Assembly (NCBI RefSeq): GCF_042665595.1
Contig: NZ_JBHTCT010000010.1
Span: 1 to 64,000 of the forward strand
Length of the DNA: 64,000 nucleotides
Source of the DNA: Bhargavaea changchunensis
Lineage (GTDB): Bacteria; Bacillota; Bacilli; Bacillales_A; Planococcaceae
Direction: 5' to 3'
Shown here: piece after piece, positions 56,833 through 64,000 of the stretch
Layout of the letters: the number at the start of each line of letters is the position of its first letter
Position numbering within the stretch: position 1 is the first letter of the stretch
Made by a program: the position numbers and the translations under genes
The notes under the pieces: model-generated
Seen by the model: only the letters and a program-made list of their open reading frames with translations
Database searches by the model: none
Told to the model about the DNA's origin: nothing

Positions 56833-57306
56833 TCAGAGCGGGCGCATCATCCGTACACTGTAAAGGGTGTGTCCGCCGAAGTCCTCTTCGAATTCATCAA
56901 CGGCACTGAAGCCGCGGGCCTCGTAGAACCGTTTTCCGTTCTCATTGTCACGCTCGACTGTGAGGTAGAGGCGTTCAGCGTCCAGTTCGCCGATCCCGCT
57001 CTCCAGAAGGGCGGTTCCGAGTCCCTGGCCCTGACAGGCAGGAAGAAGGTAGATGGCCGAGAGTTCGGCATCCCCGGTCTCCGGAAGGCGGAAGAAGTTG
57101 GCGAACCCGACGATGGTACCCTGGTGTTCTGCCACGTATAGGGTGGACTTCTCGAGACGTTTCTGCAGTGATGCGGGACTATAGGCAGTCGCGAGGAACC
57201 GCTCCCGGATCTCCCGCGGAATGATTTCTCCATATGTATCGTGCCAGCTTTCAGCGGCAACCTGCCGGACCGCAGGAATATCCTTTTCTTGCATCTTGCG
57301 GATCAT
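56833..57306 (-). CDS. GNAT-family N-acetyltransferase
   Basis: 157 residues. Seen: IRKMQEKDIPAVRQVAAESWH at the start, AIYLLPACQGQGLGTALLES (acetyl-CoA Q/RxxGxG/A loop, ~residues 84-103) and NGKRFYEARGFSAVDEFE. A general acetyltransferase; substrate unknown. GGGAGGGACTGTC precedes the ATG. Confidence 0.92.
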   Translation of the reverse strand: MIRKMQEKDIPAVRQVAAESWHDTYGEIIPREIRERFLATAYSPASLQKRLEKSTLYVAEHQGTIVGFANFFRLPETGDAELSAIYLLPACQGQGLGTALLESGIGELDAERLYLTVERDNENGKRFYEARGFSAVDEFEEDFGGHTLYSVRMMRPL

Positions 57307-57345
57307 GACAGTCCCTCCCAGCGGTGAATTTCATCCATTATATAA

Positions 57346-57382
57346 CAAAAACGAACCGGCACCCATATTGGATGCCGGTTCT
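57346..57382 (-). terminator. terminator after prsA
   Basis: GAACCGGCATCC/GGGTGCCGGTTC stem with CAATAT loop, then TTTTTG on the minus strand. Confidence 0.87.
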
Positions 57383-57389
57383 TCATCAA

Positions 57390-58292
57390 TTATTTTTTCT
57401 CTTCGGAATCTGCAGCCGGACCTTTGAACTGGTCAAGCGCGTCTTTCAGGTCTTCATCCTTGATTTTAATATCCGCATCATCAAGCATCTTGGACAGCTT
57501 GTCCATCAGGGCGTTCGGATCAGCCTTTTTCTGGACTAGTTCGTCCTTGATTTCCGCGCGGCGCTCATCGGTGATGTCTTCCTTCTTCTCTGCACCTTCC
57601 GCTTCACGGGTATCGGTCACCTGGATGATGTGGTAGCCGAAGTCCGTCTTGACCGGTTCACTGATCTGGTCCACTTTGAGGCCATAAGCTGCGTCCGTGA
57701 AGTCGGCGACCATCTTGTCGGGACCGAACCAGCCAAGATCTCCGCCGGATTCCTGAGCAGCCGGTTCAGTGGAGTATTCCTTGGCAAGCTCTGCGAAGTC
57801 TCCGCCTTCGTCAAGCTTCGTCTTTACTTCTTTTGCCGTTTTTTCATCCTCCACGAGGATATGGCGGGCGTTCAGCTCGGTACCCATGCGGTCGATGTAC
57901 TGGTCAACTTCTTCGTCCGTCACTTCAACACCTTCAGTCAGGGCCTTTTCCTGGAGAAGGTTGAGCTTGATCATGTCTTTGTAGCTTTCTTCTGTATAGC
58001 CTTGCTGGGCGAGGAAGGAATCAAAACCTTCGCCGGCCTGTTCTTTCATGTCGTTATATTGCTTATCGACTTCTTTCTGGTCGACATCGTATTTATCGTC
58101 AAGAACTTTTTCGATGACCATCAGCTGGAGCGCCTGCTCGCCAACTGTTGTCTTCATTTCTTCATACAGATCCTGTTGCGTGATGTCACCCACTTTGGAC
58201 GACACGATGACATCTTCTCCTGCGTTGTTGCTGCAGGCGGAGAGGGCAAGCACCGACGCGGCGACAGTTGCTGCGATTACAGATTTCTTCAT
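57390..58292 (-). CDS. prsA: foldase PrsA (parvulin peptidyl-prolyl isomerase lipoprotein)
   Basis: 300 residues. Signal peptide MKKSVIAATVAASVLALSAC with lipobox LSAC (Cys 20). A parvulin domain covers ~residues 133-235: NARHILVEDEKTAKEVKTKL, then GDLGWFGPDKMVADF and GYHIIQVTDTR. The flanking helices form the chaperone part. It folds secreted proteins outside the membrane and is essential in B. subtilis. Start 58292 follows AGAAGGGGAGTTTAGA. Hpr controls export-linked genes in Bacillus, and hpr lies 1.4 kb away. Confidence 0.96.
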   Translation of the reverse strand: MKKSVIAATVAASVLALSACSNNAGEDVIVSSKVGDITQQDLYEEMKTTVGEQALQLMVIEKVLDDKYDVDQKEVDKQYNDMKEQAGEGFDSFLAQQGYTEESYKDMIKLNLLQEKALTEGVEVTDEEVDQYIDRMGTELNARHILVEDEKTAKEVKTKLDEGGDFAELAKEYSTEPAAQESGGDLGWFGPDKMVADFTDAAYGLKVDQISEPVKTDFGYHIIQVTDTREAEGAEKKEDITDERRAEIKDELVQKKADPNALMDKLSKMLDDADIKIKDEDLKDALDQFKGPAADSEEKK

Positions 58293-58429
58293 TCTAAACT
58301 CCCCTTCTGATTGTGTAAACAAAAGTAAATATATCATAAAAACGACCTGGCTACAAAAAGGTTCCCGGCAAATGCCCACAGACCCTTTTCACCCGCGCAT
58401 ACGATACGGGAGAGAAGGGAGGTGATCAC

Positions 58430-58522
58430 ATGAGCGGAGGTTTCAACTACGGCGGCGGCTTCGCCTTGATCGTCGTCCTTTTCATCCTGCTGATCATCGT
58501 CGGGGCAGCGTACGTCTACTGA
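58430..58522 (+). CDS. YjcZ-family small sporulation protein
   Basis: 30 residues: a Gly/Asn/Tyr-rich start (MSGGFNYGGGFALI) and one membrane helix ending AAYVY. This is the pattern of YjcZ/SscA-type peptides linked to spore assembly and germination. GGGAGGTGATCAC precedes the ATG. It lies between prsA and the next minus-strand gene on the opposite strand. Confidence 0.85.
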   Translation: MSGGFNYGGGFALIVVLFILLIIVGAAYVY

Positions 58523-58665
58523 TGAATAAAGGGGGGCCGGCATGATCCCCCTTCGGCCGCGCCGCCTGAATGACAGCAGCGAAGGGAAAGGACCGGTATG
58601 GCCGGCGGATTGTCCGGTGAACTAAAGGAAATGCCGGCACCAGAATACCGTCCTACCGTCGAATC

Positions 58666-58704
58666 AAAAACGTCCATCCCCCGGAAACCGGGCGGATGGA
58701 CGTT
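58666..58704. terminator. bidirectional terminator
   Basis: AAACGTCCATCC/GGATGGACGTTT stem enclosing an inner CCGG/CCGG pair; flanked by A- and T-runs. Confidence 0.85.
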
Positions 58705-58716
58705 TATTATTTTCAT

Positions 58717-58905
58717 TCAGGAGATGGCAGTCATGATCTCGACAAAAAACGAGATGATTAAGATCGTGATGAGGATGTTGACCGTCTGATAAATCTTCGG
58801 CTGCTTTTCCTCGGGGATTTCCCTGACTTCGCAGAGGGCATAGGTCATCTTGTTGATCTGGAACAGATAGAAGATCGAAAACAGTACAGTGACAAGAATG
58901 ATCAT
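58717..58905 (-). CDS. small membrane protein, 62 residues
   Basis: Two predicted helices (residues ~1-20 and ~42-60) joined by a charged loop (CEVREIPEEKQPKIYQT). AAAGGGGGAAATGGA precedes the ATG. Its role is unknown. The helix-loop-helix shape suits a membrane adaptor. In B. subtilis yhaL lies near here, but similarity was not established. Confidence 0.7.
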   Translation of the reverse strand: MIILVTVLFSIFYLFQINKMTYALCEVREIPEEKQPKIYQTVNILITILIISFFVEIMTAIS

Positions 58906-58971
58906 TCCATTTCCCCCTTTCTACACAACTATTGACTTAGCATATCAGAATACCGGTTAAAAGAAAACCGC

Positions 58972-59514
58972 TCAATCTGGCAGTGGTACCAGAATTTCGT
59001 AGCCGTTGTCGTTTTCTTCGATATAGCACGCCTTCGGAGAACGCGAAAGGTTCTTGAAATAGACGAAATCGATCAGGCAGATGCCACAGTGGTAGGCGAG
59101 CAGTGCCGTAAAATAATGCGAAAACGCCGGCAGGAGGATTCCACCTGCAACAAATAGCGGGTTAAGGATAAAAAACGGTGCCACTAGAGAGACGGCGAAT
59201 CGGTTTTTCGGAATCGGCTCGCAAATGCGAAGCAGGAAGAGCGGGAAAAAGGCCCAGTCCCGGTTGATGACAAGCGTGATCCGCTTACGGTATCTCCATA
59301 GGGCCGCGAAGTGGATCACTTTGTGGATCGGGTACAGCAGAACCACCGAGACGAGGAATACAGCGAAAAACGCATCGGACCTGCCGGTTTCCCGGGTGAG
59401 TTCAAAACCGATATATGAAAAAATGAAGACGGCAATCATCAGGATGGAAGAAAGCAGGAACAGACGGCTGAGCCCGTAATGCTTTTTCACATTGATGGTC
59501 TTCCAGCATCGCAT
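58972..59514 (-). CDS. DUF3267-type membrane protein
   Basis: 180 residues with about four helices. Seen: FLVSVVLLYPIHKVIHFAALW, where HKVIHFA resembles the HExxH-like site of DUF3267 (degenerate: no Glu), and FAVSLVAPFFILNPLFVAGG. B. subtilis has a DUF3267 gene between hpr and prsA, matching this position. The ATG at 59514 has AAAGGAG 9 bases upstream; an in-frame ATG at 59523 overlaps that site. Confidence 0.78.
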   Translation of the reverse strand: MRCWKTINVKKHYGLSRLFLLSSILMIAVFIFSYIGFELTRETGRSDAFFAVFLVSVVLLYPIHKVIHFAALWRYRKRITLVINRDWAFFPLFLLRICEPIPKNRFAVSLVAPFFILNPLFVAGGILLPAFSHYFTALLAYHCGICLIDFVYFKNLSRSPKACYIEENDNGYEILVPLPD

Positions 59515-59611
59515 CAGTTGCATCTCCTTTAGTGAATTCCCAAATTGGACGATACATACCGTACTGCGATTCGCGAAAAAAATCAACCGTTTTAAATGAA
59601 AAAATCCAAGT

Positions 59612-60214
59612 TTAGGATACTTCGTCTTTTTCCTCTATGGATTGCACTTCCGCTTCTCCGGCGTCAGCGGCTCGTTCGGCCTGTGCTTCTTTCCCGTACA
59701 GCTGCTCCATGTTTCTGAAGCCCTCTTCAAAGATATTCATGAAATCTTCACCGTATATGTTGCGAATCACTGCCATCAGTTCGATGAACTCAGGGAATCG
59801 GCCATAGAGCTGGCGGACGGGAAGTGAACCCTCCAAAACAGAATGTTCCGTGTCGAAGTAATGATTATTGATCTCTAGCAAAAGCCCGTGTCCCTGCTCG
59901 GTCACTTCGACATATGTACTGCGCTTGTCATCTTCGCGCTTGGAGAAAGAGAGATATCCGCGTTCCTCCAATTTTTTGGAGAAGTTGAATGCTGTTGAAA
60001 CGTGCATGACACCGAACTTCGCCACCTCTGAAATTGTCGCTCCTTTCAAATGCGCCGCAATCCAGAGGATATGGTGTTCATTGATATTCAGGCCGAACGG
60101 CTTAATCCACTGCTGCCAGTCTTTTTCAACCGCTTTCCACAGCGCTTTCGAAAGCTGGGCCATACGTTGGCTGTACAGCATGGCTTCAGGCAGGCTATAG
60201 GTTTGTTCCGCCAA
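59612..60214 (-). CDS. hpr: MarR-family transition-state regulator Hpr (ScoC)
   Basis: 200 residues. A winged helix at residues ~45-130: ISEVAKFGVMHVSTAFNFSKKLEERGYLSFSKREDDKRSTY. The opening EAMLYSQRMAQLSKALWKAVEKDWQQWIKPFGLNINEHHILWIA is strongly Hpr-like. It represses protease and sporulation genes in growing cells in B. subtilis. The acidic tail (AEVQSIEEKDEVS) is normal for Hpr. Start is TTG at 60214 after AAGAAGGTGAGAAA. Confidence 0.95.
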   Translation of the reverse strand: MAEQTYSLPEAMLYSQRMAQLSKALWKAVEKDWQQWIKPFGLNINEHHILWIAAHLKGATISEVAKFGVMHVSTAFNFSKKLEERGYLSFSKREDDKRSTYVEVTEQGHGLLLEINNHYFDTEHSVLEGSLPVRQLYGRFPEFIELMAVIRNIYGEDFMNIFEEGFRNMEQLYGKEAQAERAADAGEAEVQSIEEKDEVS

Positions 60215-60376
60215 TTTCTCACCTTCTTTCTCAATGTTCGGATAGTTTAAGAATAGTATATCAATAAAATAGATGACAATGAAGGCTTTTTGTCACAATC
60301 GTAATATTTCGCAAGTGTGCCAGGAAATTGCGGCTTCATCTGCATAGGATGATGCCAATTCCGTTAAAGAATAAAC

Positions 60377-60413
60377 GAAAAAAGACTCCGGCCGTCTTAC
60401 GGCATACGGAGTC
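60377..60413 (-). terminator. terminator downstream of yhaH
   Basis: GACTCCG/CGGAGTC stem with inner GCCGTC/TACGGC pairing and TTTTTTCG on the minus strand, about 100 bases after the yhaH stop. No gene was seen between 60415 and 60515. Confidence 0.75.
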
Positions 60414-60515
60414 CGTCTCCGGCGCTTGTCGGCCGGATAAAATGGCGATTTACAGGGGCAATCCGACCAGTCCGGATGCCGCCTGTGTATGTCGGGAGTG
60501 AATTCCCGATGAACC

Positions 60516-60878
60516 TTATTTCTTGATGGAGCTGACCGCCTGTTCGAGTTCGGCGATGGAAGTCTGGATCTGCTGGACACGCTTTTGAATTCTCTCACGG
60601 TTCAGTTCCGTATCTCGGTTCCAGACGTCGACCGATGTTTTCAGCTCATCCGCAACTTCAGGGAAGCGGGTCTTCGCTTCATTGACCAGATGAATGACCG
60701 AAGCTTTCAGGTCATTGGTTTTCGCTTTAACATCTTCGATCTTCGGCTTCATGTTATCGGACGAGCTCTTCACTGAATAACGGAGCTCTTTGCCGGATTG
60801 CGGGGCGCTCAGCAGGACTGCTGCAGCGCTGCCCGCAGCACCGACGGCGAGTCCGAGGAAAAATGATGATGCTTTCAT
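60516..60878 (-). CDS. yhaH: YtxH-domain protein YhaH
   Basis: 120 residues. An N-terminal helix with GLAVGAAGSAAAVLLSAPQSGKELR (YtxH pattern: membrane segment followed by APxSGxELR), then a long helical region. Many YtxH proteins respond to stress or the general stress sigma factor; the function is unknown. AGAAGGGAGAGTGCCCTC precedes the ATG. Placed between hpr and trpP as in B. subtilis. Confidence 0.92.
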   Translation of the reverse strand: MKASSFFLGLAVGAAGSAAAVLLSAPQSGKELRYSVKSSSDNMKPKIEDVKAKTNDLKASVIHLVNEAKTRFPEVADELKTSVDVWNRDTELNRERIQKRVQQIQTSIAELEQAVSSIKK

Positions 60879-60960
60879 GAGGGCACTCTCCCTTCTCTCT
60901 ATAGTTCAATATTCCTTTCCGCCTCTTTATTAAAACATGAGGGGAGAGGGAGCGACAACA

Positions 60961-61000
60961 GACGAACACCCCGGCCGTGTTTCCGGCCAGGGTGTTTGTC
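60961..61000 (-). terminator. hairpin after trpP, possible terminator
   Basis: AACACCC...GGGTGTT with inner GGCC pairs forms a strong stem, but no T-run follows on the minus strand. Confidence 0.4.
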
Positions 61001-61010
61001 GGTGTTCCGA

Positions 61011-61535
61011 TCAGAGGGACGGCGCCGTCGAATAGTTCGAGCGCTGCGCGAGCCTGAGAACGATCGGATAGATGATAAAGAAGGCGATGGCATTCATGGC
61101 GATGGCCGGAACGACGACTGTCAGGAATAGAGCCATGAACGGGAAGTCCCCGCCAAGCACGAAAATCGCGACGGACAGGAAAATCGAACCCGACAGAACG
61201 GTTCCAAGCGCGGCAAGAACAGTTGCCGCGGCAAGCTTGTCGGCGAGCTTACCGAGAAGGAGCACCACACCGAAGAAGACGATCCCCGTCACCGTCTTAT
61301 CGATGACGTTCGGGATAAATCCGCCCGGGAATGTCGTAAACAGGCCGGACAGGATGCCGGTGGATACGGACATGACGAGTACGCTCTTGATGTCGCGGAA
61401 CAGCAGGATGCCGATGAACATCATCGTCAGCATGAAGTCGGGCTTCATGCCCCCGTTGATCCCCGGAATCACCAGATACAGCGCAGTCCCGATCCCAATC
61501 AGTAAAGCCATCAAAACCAGATTTTTCGTTTTCAT
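61011..61535 (-). CDS. trpP: tryptophan transporter TrpP
   Basis: 174 residues and about five helices. Seen: LVLMALLIGIGTALYLVIPGINGGMKPDFMLTMMFIGILL, where GMKPDFML is typical of TrpP/YhaG. A substrate-binding subunit of the ECF-like class or a stand-alone transporter that takes up tryptophan. The start at 61535 lies inside a run of GAG/TAG triplets (see the next entry), implying translation is shut off when tryptophan is abundant. Located between yhaH and hit as in B. subtilis. Confidence 0.94.
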   Translation of the reverse strand: MKTKNLVLMALLIGIGTALYLVIPGINGGMKPDFMLTMMFIGILLFRDIKSVLVMSVSTGILSGLFTTFPGGFIPNVIDKTVTGIVFFGVVLLLGKLADKLAAATVLAALGTVLSGSIFLSVAIFVLGGDFPFMALFLTVVVPAIAMNAIAFFIIYPIVLRLAQRSNYSTAPSL

Positions 61536-61537
61536 TG

Positions 61538-61570
61538 CTCATCTCTCCTCAGCTAAGCTAAATTTTGCTA
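61538..61570 (-). promoter_or_regulatory. TRAP-binding site overlapping the trpP ribosome binding site
   Basis: Read on the minus strand, TAG-CT-TAG-CT-GAG-GA-GAG-AT-GAG-CA-ATG: five NAG triplets with exact 2-base spacers (plus positions 61538-40, 61543-45, 61548-50, 61553-55, 61558-60) and a further TAG at 61568-70, in phase but with one step missing. TRAP binds 9-11 such triplets with 2-base spacers. The GAGGAGAG ribosome binding site is inside the run, so bound TRAP would block ribosomes. This is the arrangement known for B. subtilis trpP. Confidence 0.8.
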
Positions 61571-61646
61571 CCCCCGGCGTGCCCTATGGCCGACGGCGGG
61601 TTGCTGTAGTCCGATTGTACCGTTTTTGGATGAAATATTCAATCTA

Positions 61647-62075
61647 TCAGTTTTTAATTTGTGCGCCGATCGCCTCGGCGATTTCCTGGAGCTTTTCTTT
61701 CGGGAACTCGTCTTCTTTCGTTTCCCAATGCAGCCCGAAGCCGTCCGTCTGGCGATCATAGCGCGGGATGAAGTGGAGGTGGAAATGGTAAACACTCTGG
61801 CTGGCGGCCGCTCCGGTGTTGTTCAGGAGGTTCATGCCGGCCGGCTCGAACTCGGCTTTTAGCGCCCGCGCTATTTTTGGCGCAGCGGAGAACAGCTGTG
61901 CCGCCTCGTCTTCGCTGAATTCATAGATGTTTTCGCGGTGCACTTTTGGAATCAGCAGAACATGGCCCTTTGTCGTCGGCATGATGTCCATGAAGGCGAG
62001 GACATGCTCGTCCTCATATACTTTGGCTGCAGGAATTTCTCCTTCCACCATTTTGCAGAAAATGCATTCGGTCAT
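61647..62075 (-). CDS. hit: HIT-family nucleotide hydrolase
   Basis: 142 residues. HIT signature HFHLHF (~residues 97-102) in SQSVYHFHLHFIPRYD. CIFCKMVEGEIPAAKVYEDEH at the N-terminus includes the C..C zinc pair common in the Bacillus HIT protein. Hydrolyses adenosine or dinucleoside phosphates. AAAAGGAGATGTTGACC precedes the ATG. Divergent from ecsA, as in B. subtilis. Confidence 0.95.
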   Translation of the reverse strand: MTECIFCKMVEGEIPAAKVYEDEHVLAFMDIMPTTKGHVLLIPKVHRENIYEFSEDEAAQLFSAAPKIARALKAEFEPAGMNLLNNTGAAASQSVYHFHLHFIPRYDRQTDGFGLHWETKEDEFPKEKLQEIAEAIGAQIKN

Positions 62076-62198
62076 CGGTCAACATCTCCTTTTCATATCC
62101 TGACAACAGGATATCATATATTCAGAAAATAGAGGACGGCGATTCGAGGCATAACCGGTCCGGATTTGCTAAAATGGAGGCATGAATGGGGTGGAAAC

Positions 62199-62948
62199 AT
62201 GAACGTATTGGAAGTGGAAAAGATCACAGGCGGATATACACGGAAGCCGGTGCTTCACGATTTGTCATTTGAAGTCGGCCCCGGTGAACTGGTCGGGCTC
62301 ATCGGGCTGAACGGCGCCGGGAAAAGTACGACGATCAAGCATATCATCGGTCTCATGGAGCCGTCGGAAGGCGAAATCCGGATCGGCGGAACGGCTTTCC
62401 GGGATGATCCCGAGAAATACAGAAGCTCATTTTCCTATATCCCCGAGACGCCGGTCCTTTATGATGAACTGACGCTCCGCGAGCACCTGGAGCTGACAGC
62501 GATGGCGTACGGCATTCCGAAGGACGTGTTCGAGGCAAGGTCATCGGCGCTCCTGCGGGAGTTCCGGATGGAAAAGAGGCTGCGCTGGTTCCCGTCGCAT
62601 TTCTCGAAGGGGATGCGGCAGAAGGTGATGATCATGTGCGCGTTCCTCGTGAATCCGTCGCTCTACATCATCGACGAACCGTTTGTCGGATTGGACCCGC
62701 TCGGCATCCGCTCCTTGCTAGAGCAGATGAGCGAGAAAAAGGCGGACGGGGCTTCGGTCCTCATGTCGACGCATATTCTCGCGACCGCCGAGAAATATTG
62801 TGACAGGATCCTGCTTTTGCATGAGGGCCGGATGCGCGCGGCCGGAACGATGGACGAGCTCCGCGAACAGTTTGGCATGCCGGGCGCGACGCTCGATGAT
62901 CTGTATATCGAGATGGCAGGGGAGCCGGACGATGGGCAGCCTGCGTGA
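62199..62948 (+). CDS. ecsA: ABC transporter ATP-binding protein EcsA
   Basis: 249 residues. Walker A GLNGAGKST (~residues 36-44), signature FSKGMRQK (~136-143), Walker B LYIIDEPFVGLDP (~156-168), H-loop STHILA. The Ecs transporter is needed for normal exoprotein processing and competence in B. subtilis. ATG 62199 follows GGGGTGGAAAC; overlaps ecsB by 17 bases. Confidence 0.94.
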   Translation: MNVLEVEKITGGYTRKPVLHDLSFEVGPGELVGLIGLNGAGKSTTIKHIIGLMEPSEGEIRIGGTAFRDDPEKYRSSFSYIPETPVLYDELTLREHLELTAMAYGIPKDVFEARSSALLREFRMEKRLRWFPSHFSKGMRQKVMIMCAFLVNPSLYIIDEPFVGLDPLGIRSLLEQMSEKKADGASVLMSTHILATAEKYCDRILLLHEGRMRAAGTMDELREQFGMPGATLDDLYIEMAGEPDDGQPA

Positions 62949-64000
62949 TGTGTGGCGCAGCCGCTTCACTCATTATACGGAGGAGCTGCAGCGCTACACG
63001 AAGTTCATCTTTACCGGACACCTCGCCATCGTCCTCGTCTTTCTGATCGGAGCGGGGGGCTATGCGTACAGCGGCTGGCTAAAGACCGTGCCGGAGGATT
63101 TCCCGGCAGCTCCGCTGGCAGGCATCATCCTGGCTGCGATCCTTGCCTATGCGCCGCCTGTGACGCTTCTGAAAGAAGCGGACGCCGTCTTTTTCCTGCC
63201 GATGGAAGAAAAGCTCGGCGGCTACATGCAGAGCGCGCTCAAGTGGACGTCAGTTTCGGGGATCCTGCTGCCGGTCATGGCCTTTATTGTCTCGATTCCG
63301 CTTCTTAATGCGGTCTACGGACTCAGAGGGATCGGGCTGCTCGCCCTTGTGCTCGGCATTGCCGCGCTCCATATCTGGAATGTGCGCACCGAATTCGCCC
63401 ACCGGTGGGCCGAGCAGGGAGAGGGCGCTTGGGGCGACCGTGCCATCCGGTTTGTCCTGACGGCCATTCCGCTCGTTGCTGCCATGTACGGCAAATGGTG
63501 GCTCGGCGCAGCACTGCTGATCCCGATCGTGGTGTATGGTGCCCTGAAGCAGCGGACGAGCGAAGGCAAGCCGTTCCCGTTCCTTCATTTTATCGAGCTG
63601 GAGCGCGGCCGGATGAGCCGGTTCTACCGCTTCGCCAACCAGTTCACGGACGTTCCGCATCTGCGCGGAGCGGTCCACAGGAGGGCTTGGCTCGACTGGG
63701 TGTACGGAAACGCAACGTTTGAAACGAAAGCCTCGCCGCGCTACCTCGCGATGAGGACGTTCATCCGGTCGGACGACCTGTTCCTCCTGTGGGTCCGGCT
63801 GACCGCGATTTCGATGATCGGCGCGCTCTTTATCCCGATGCCGGCGGTCGCGGCCGTATTCAGCGGCGCGCTCGCTTTCGCGACGGCCTATCAGCTGCGG
63901 GACGCGCTCGCCAGCCAGCATGAGTTCCGGATGGACCGGCTTTATCCTGTATCTGAGGCGGTGCGTGCTTCCGCGGTGCGCCGCACGGTACGCAGCGCGC
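62932..64000 (+). CDS. ecsB: ABC transporter permease EcsB, 5' part (runs off the window)
   Basis: About 356 codons are present without a stop. The frame starts at ATG 62932 (MGSLRDVWRSRFTHYTEELQ, then RYTKFIFTGHLA) inside the end of ecsA and is open to base 64000. Many helices follow, such as LAIVLVFLIGAGGYAYSGWL, LAGIILAAILAYAPP and GLLALVLGIAALHIWN. EcsB is the membrane subunit for EcsA. Likely about 400 residues in full. The C-terminus is outside the window. Confidence 0.9.
   Translation, partial: MGSLRDVWRSRFTHYTEELQRYTKFIFTGHLAIVLVFLIGAGGYAYSGWLKTVPEDFPAAPLAGIILAAILAYAPPVTLLKEADAVFFLPMEEKLGGYMQSALKWTSVSGILLPVMAFIVSIPLLNAVYGLRGIGLLALVLGIAALHIWNVRTEFAHRWAEQGEGAWGDRAIRFVLTAIPLVAAMYGKWWLGAALLIPIVVYGALKQRTSEGKPFPFLHFIELERGRMSRFYRFANQFTDVPHLRGAVHRRAWLDWVYGNATFETKASPRYLAMRTFIRSDDLFLLWVRLTAISMIGALFIPMPAVAAVFSGALAFATAYQLRDALASQHEFRMDRLYPVSEAVRASAVRRTVRSA

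Overview
The window looks like the chromosome of an endospore-forming Gram-positive bacterium of the order Bacillales. The tRNA cluster order (Asn-Ser-Glu-Val-fMet-Asp-Phe-Thr-Tyr-Trp-His-Gln-Gly-Cys-Leu), strong AGGAGG-type ribosome binding sites, frequent TTG and GTG starts, and gene order shared with the Bacillus subtilis yhe/yha/hpr/prsA/ecs region all point there. Coding DNA is G+C rich at third positions, which fits a high-GC relative of the Planococcaceae better than Bacillus itself. The genus is an inference. Spore-related genes (CotF-like, YjcZ-like) support an endospore former.

Region by region: 1-2120 holds the end of a 23S rRNA gene, a 5S gene and about 16 tRNA genes. Around 848-1165 this cluster is disturbed by tRNA fragments, a 65-bp duplicated segment and one ambiguous base. 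2.2-28.4 kb is a mosaic of mostly single-gene units: diaminopimelate dehydrogenase, an M20 amidohydrolase, a frameshifted sodium/solute symporter, a short-chain dehydrogenase, two MFS/CstA-type transporters, queG-trmL, a purine permease, RluA, a thioredoxin-like/BdbC pair, a GNAT-nitrilase fusion, a CDF transporter, a CorC-type protein, an RlmI-like methyltransferase and ChrA. 28.5-32.4 kb is a heterodimeric ABC multidrug exporter (bmrC/bmrD type) preceded by a leader peptide and two terminators, which looks like translation-coupled attenuation. 32.7-38 kb has rocB, an MFS transporter and a membrane serine hydrolase. 38.4-55.1 kb follows the yheE-yheB-yheA ... hemZ-yhaR ... yhaQ-yhaP-yhaO-yhaN-yhaM order, with insertions. 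55.1-64 kb carries a cupin, spore coat genes, prsA, hpr, yhaH, trpP, hit, ecsA and the start of ecsB, which runs off the window.

The most interesting material is non-coding. Three intergenic arrays of short tandem repeats have strict 20- or 21-bp periods, each with its own conserved core and variable spacer; one is built as two inverted halves. A dispersed 117-167 bp element occurs twice with a shared core but different, self-complementary ends. Three regulatory sites can be read directly: a run of GAG/TAG triplets at 5-nt spacing over the trpP ribosome binding site (TRAP-type), a bmrB-like attenuator, and a 16-bp-phased GTAAAG operator before an operon of small membrane proteins plus an XRE regulator. 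Two probable single-base indels (6604-6610 and near 55918-55925) and the N at 1165 suggest a draft-quality assembly in places.
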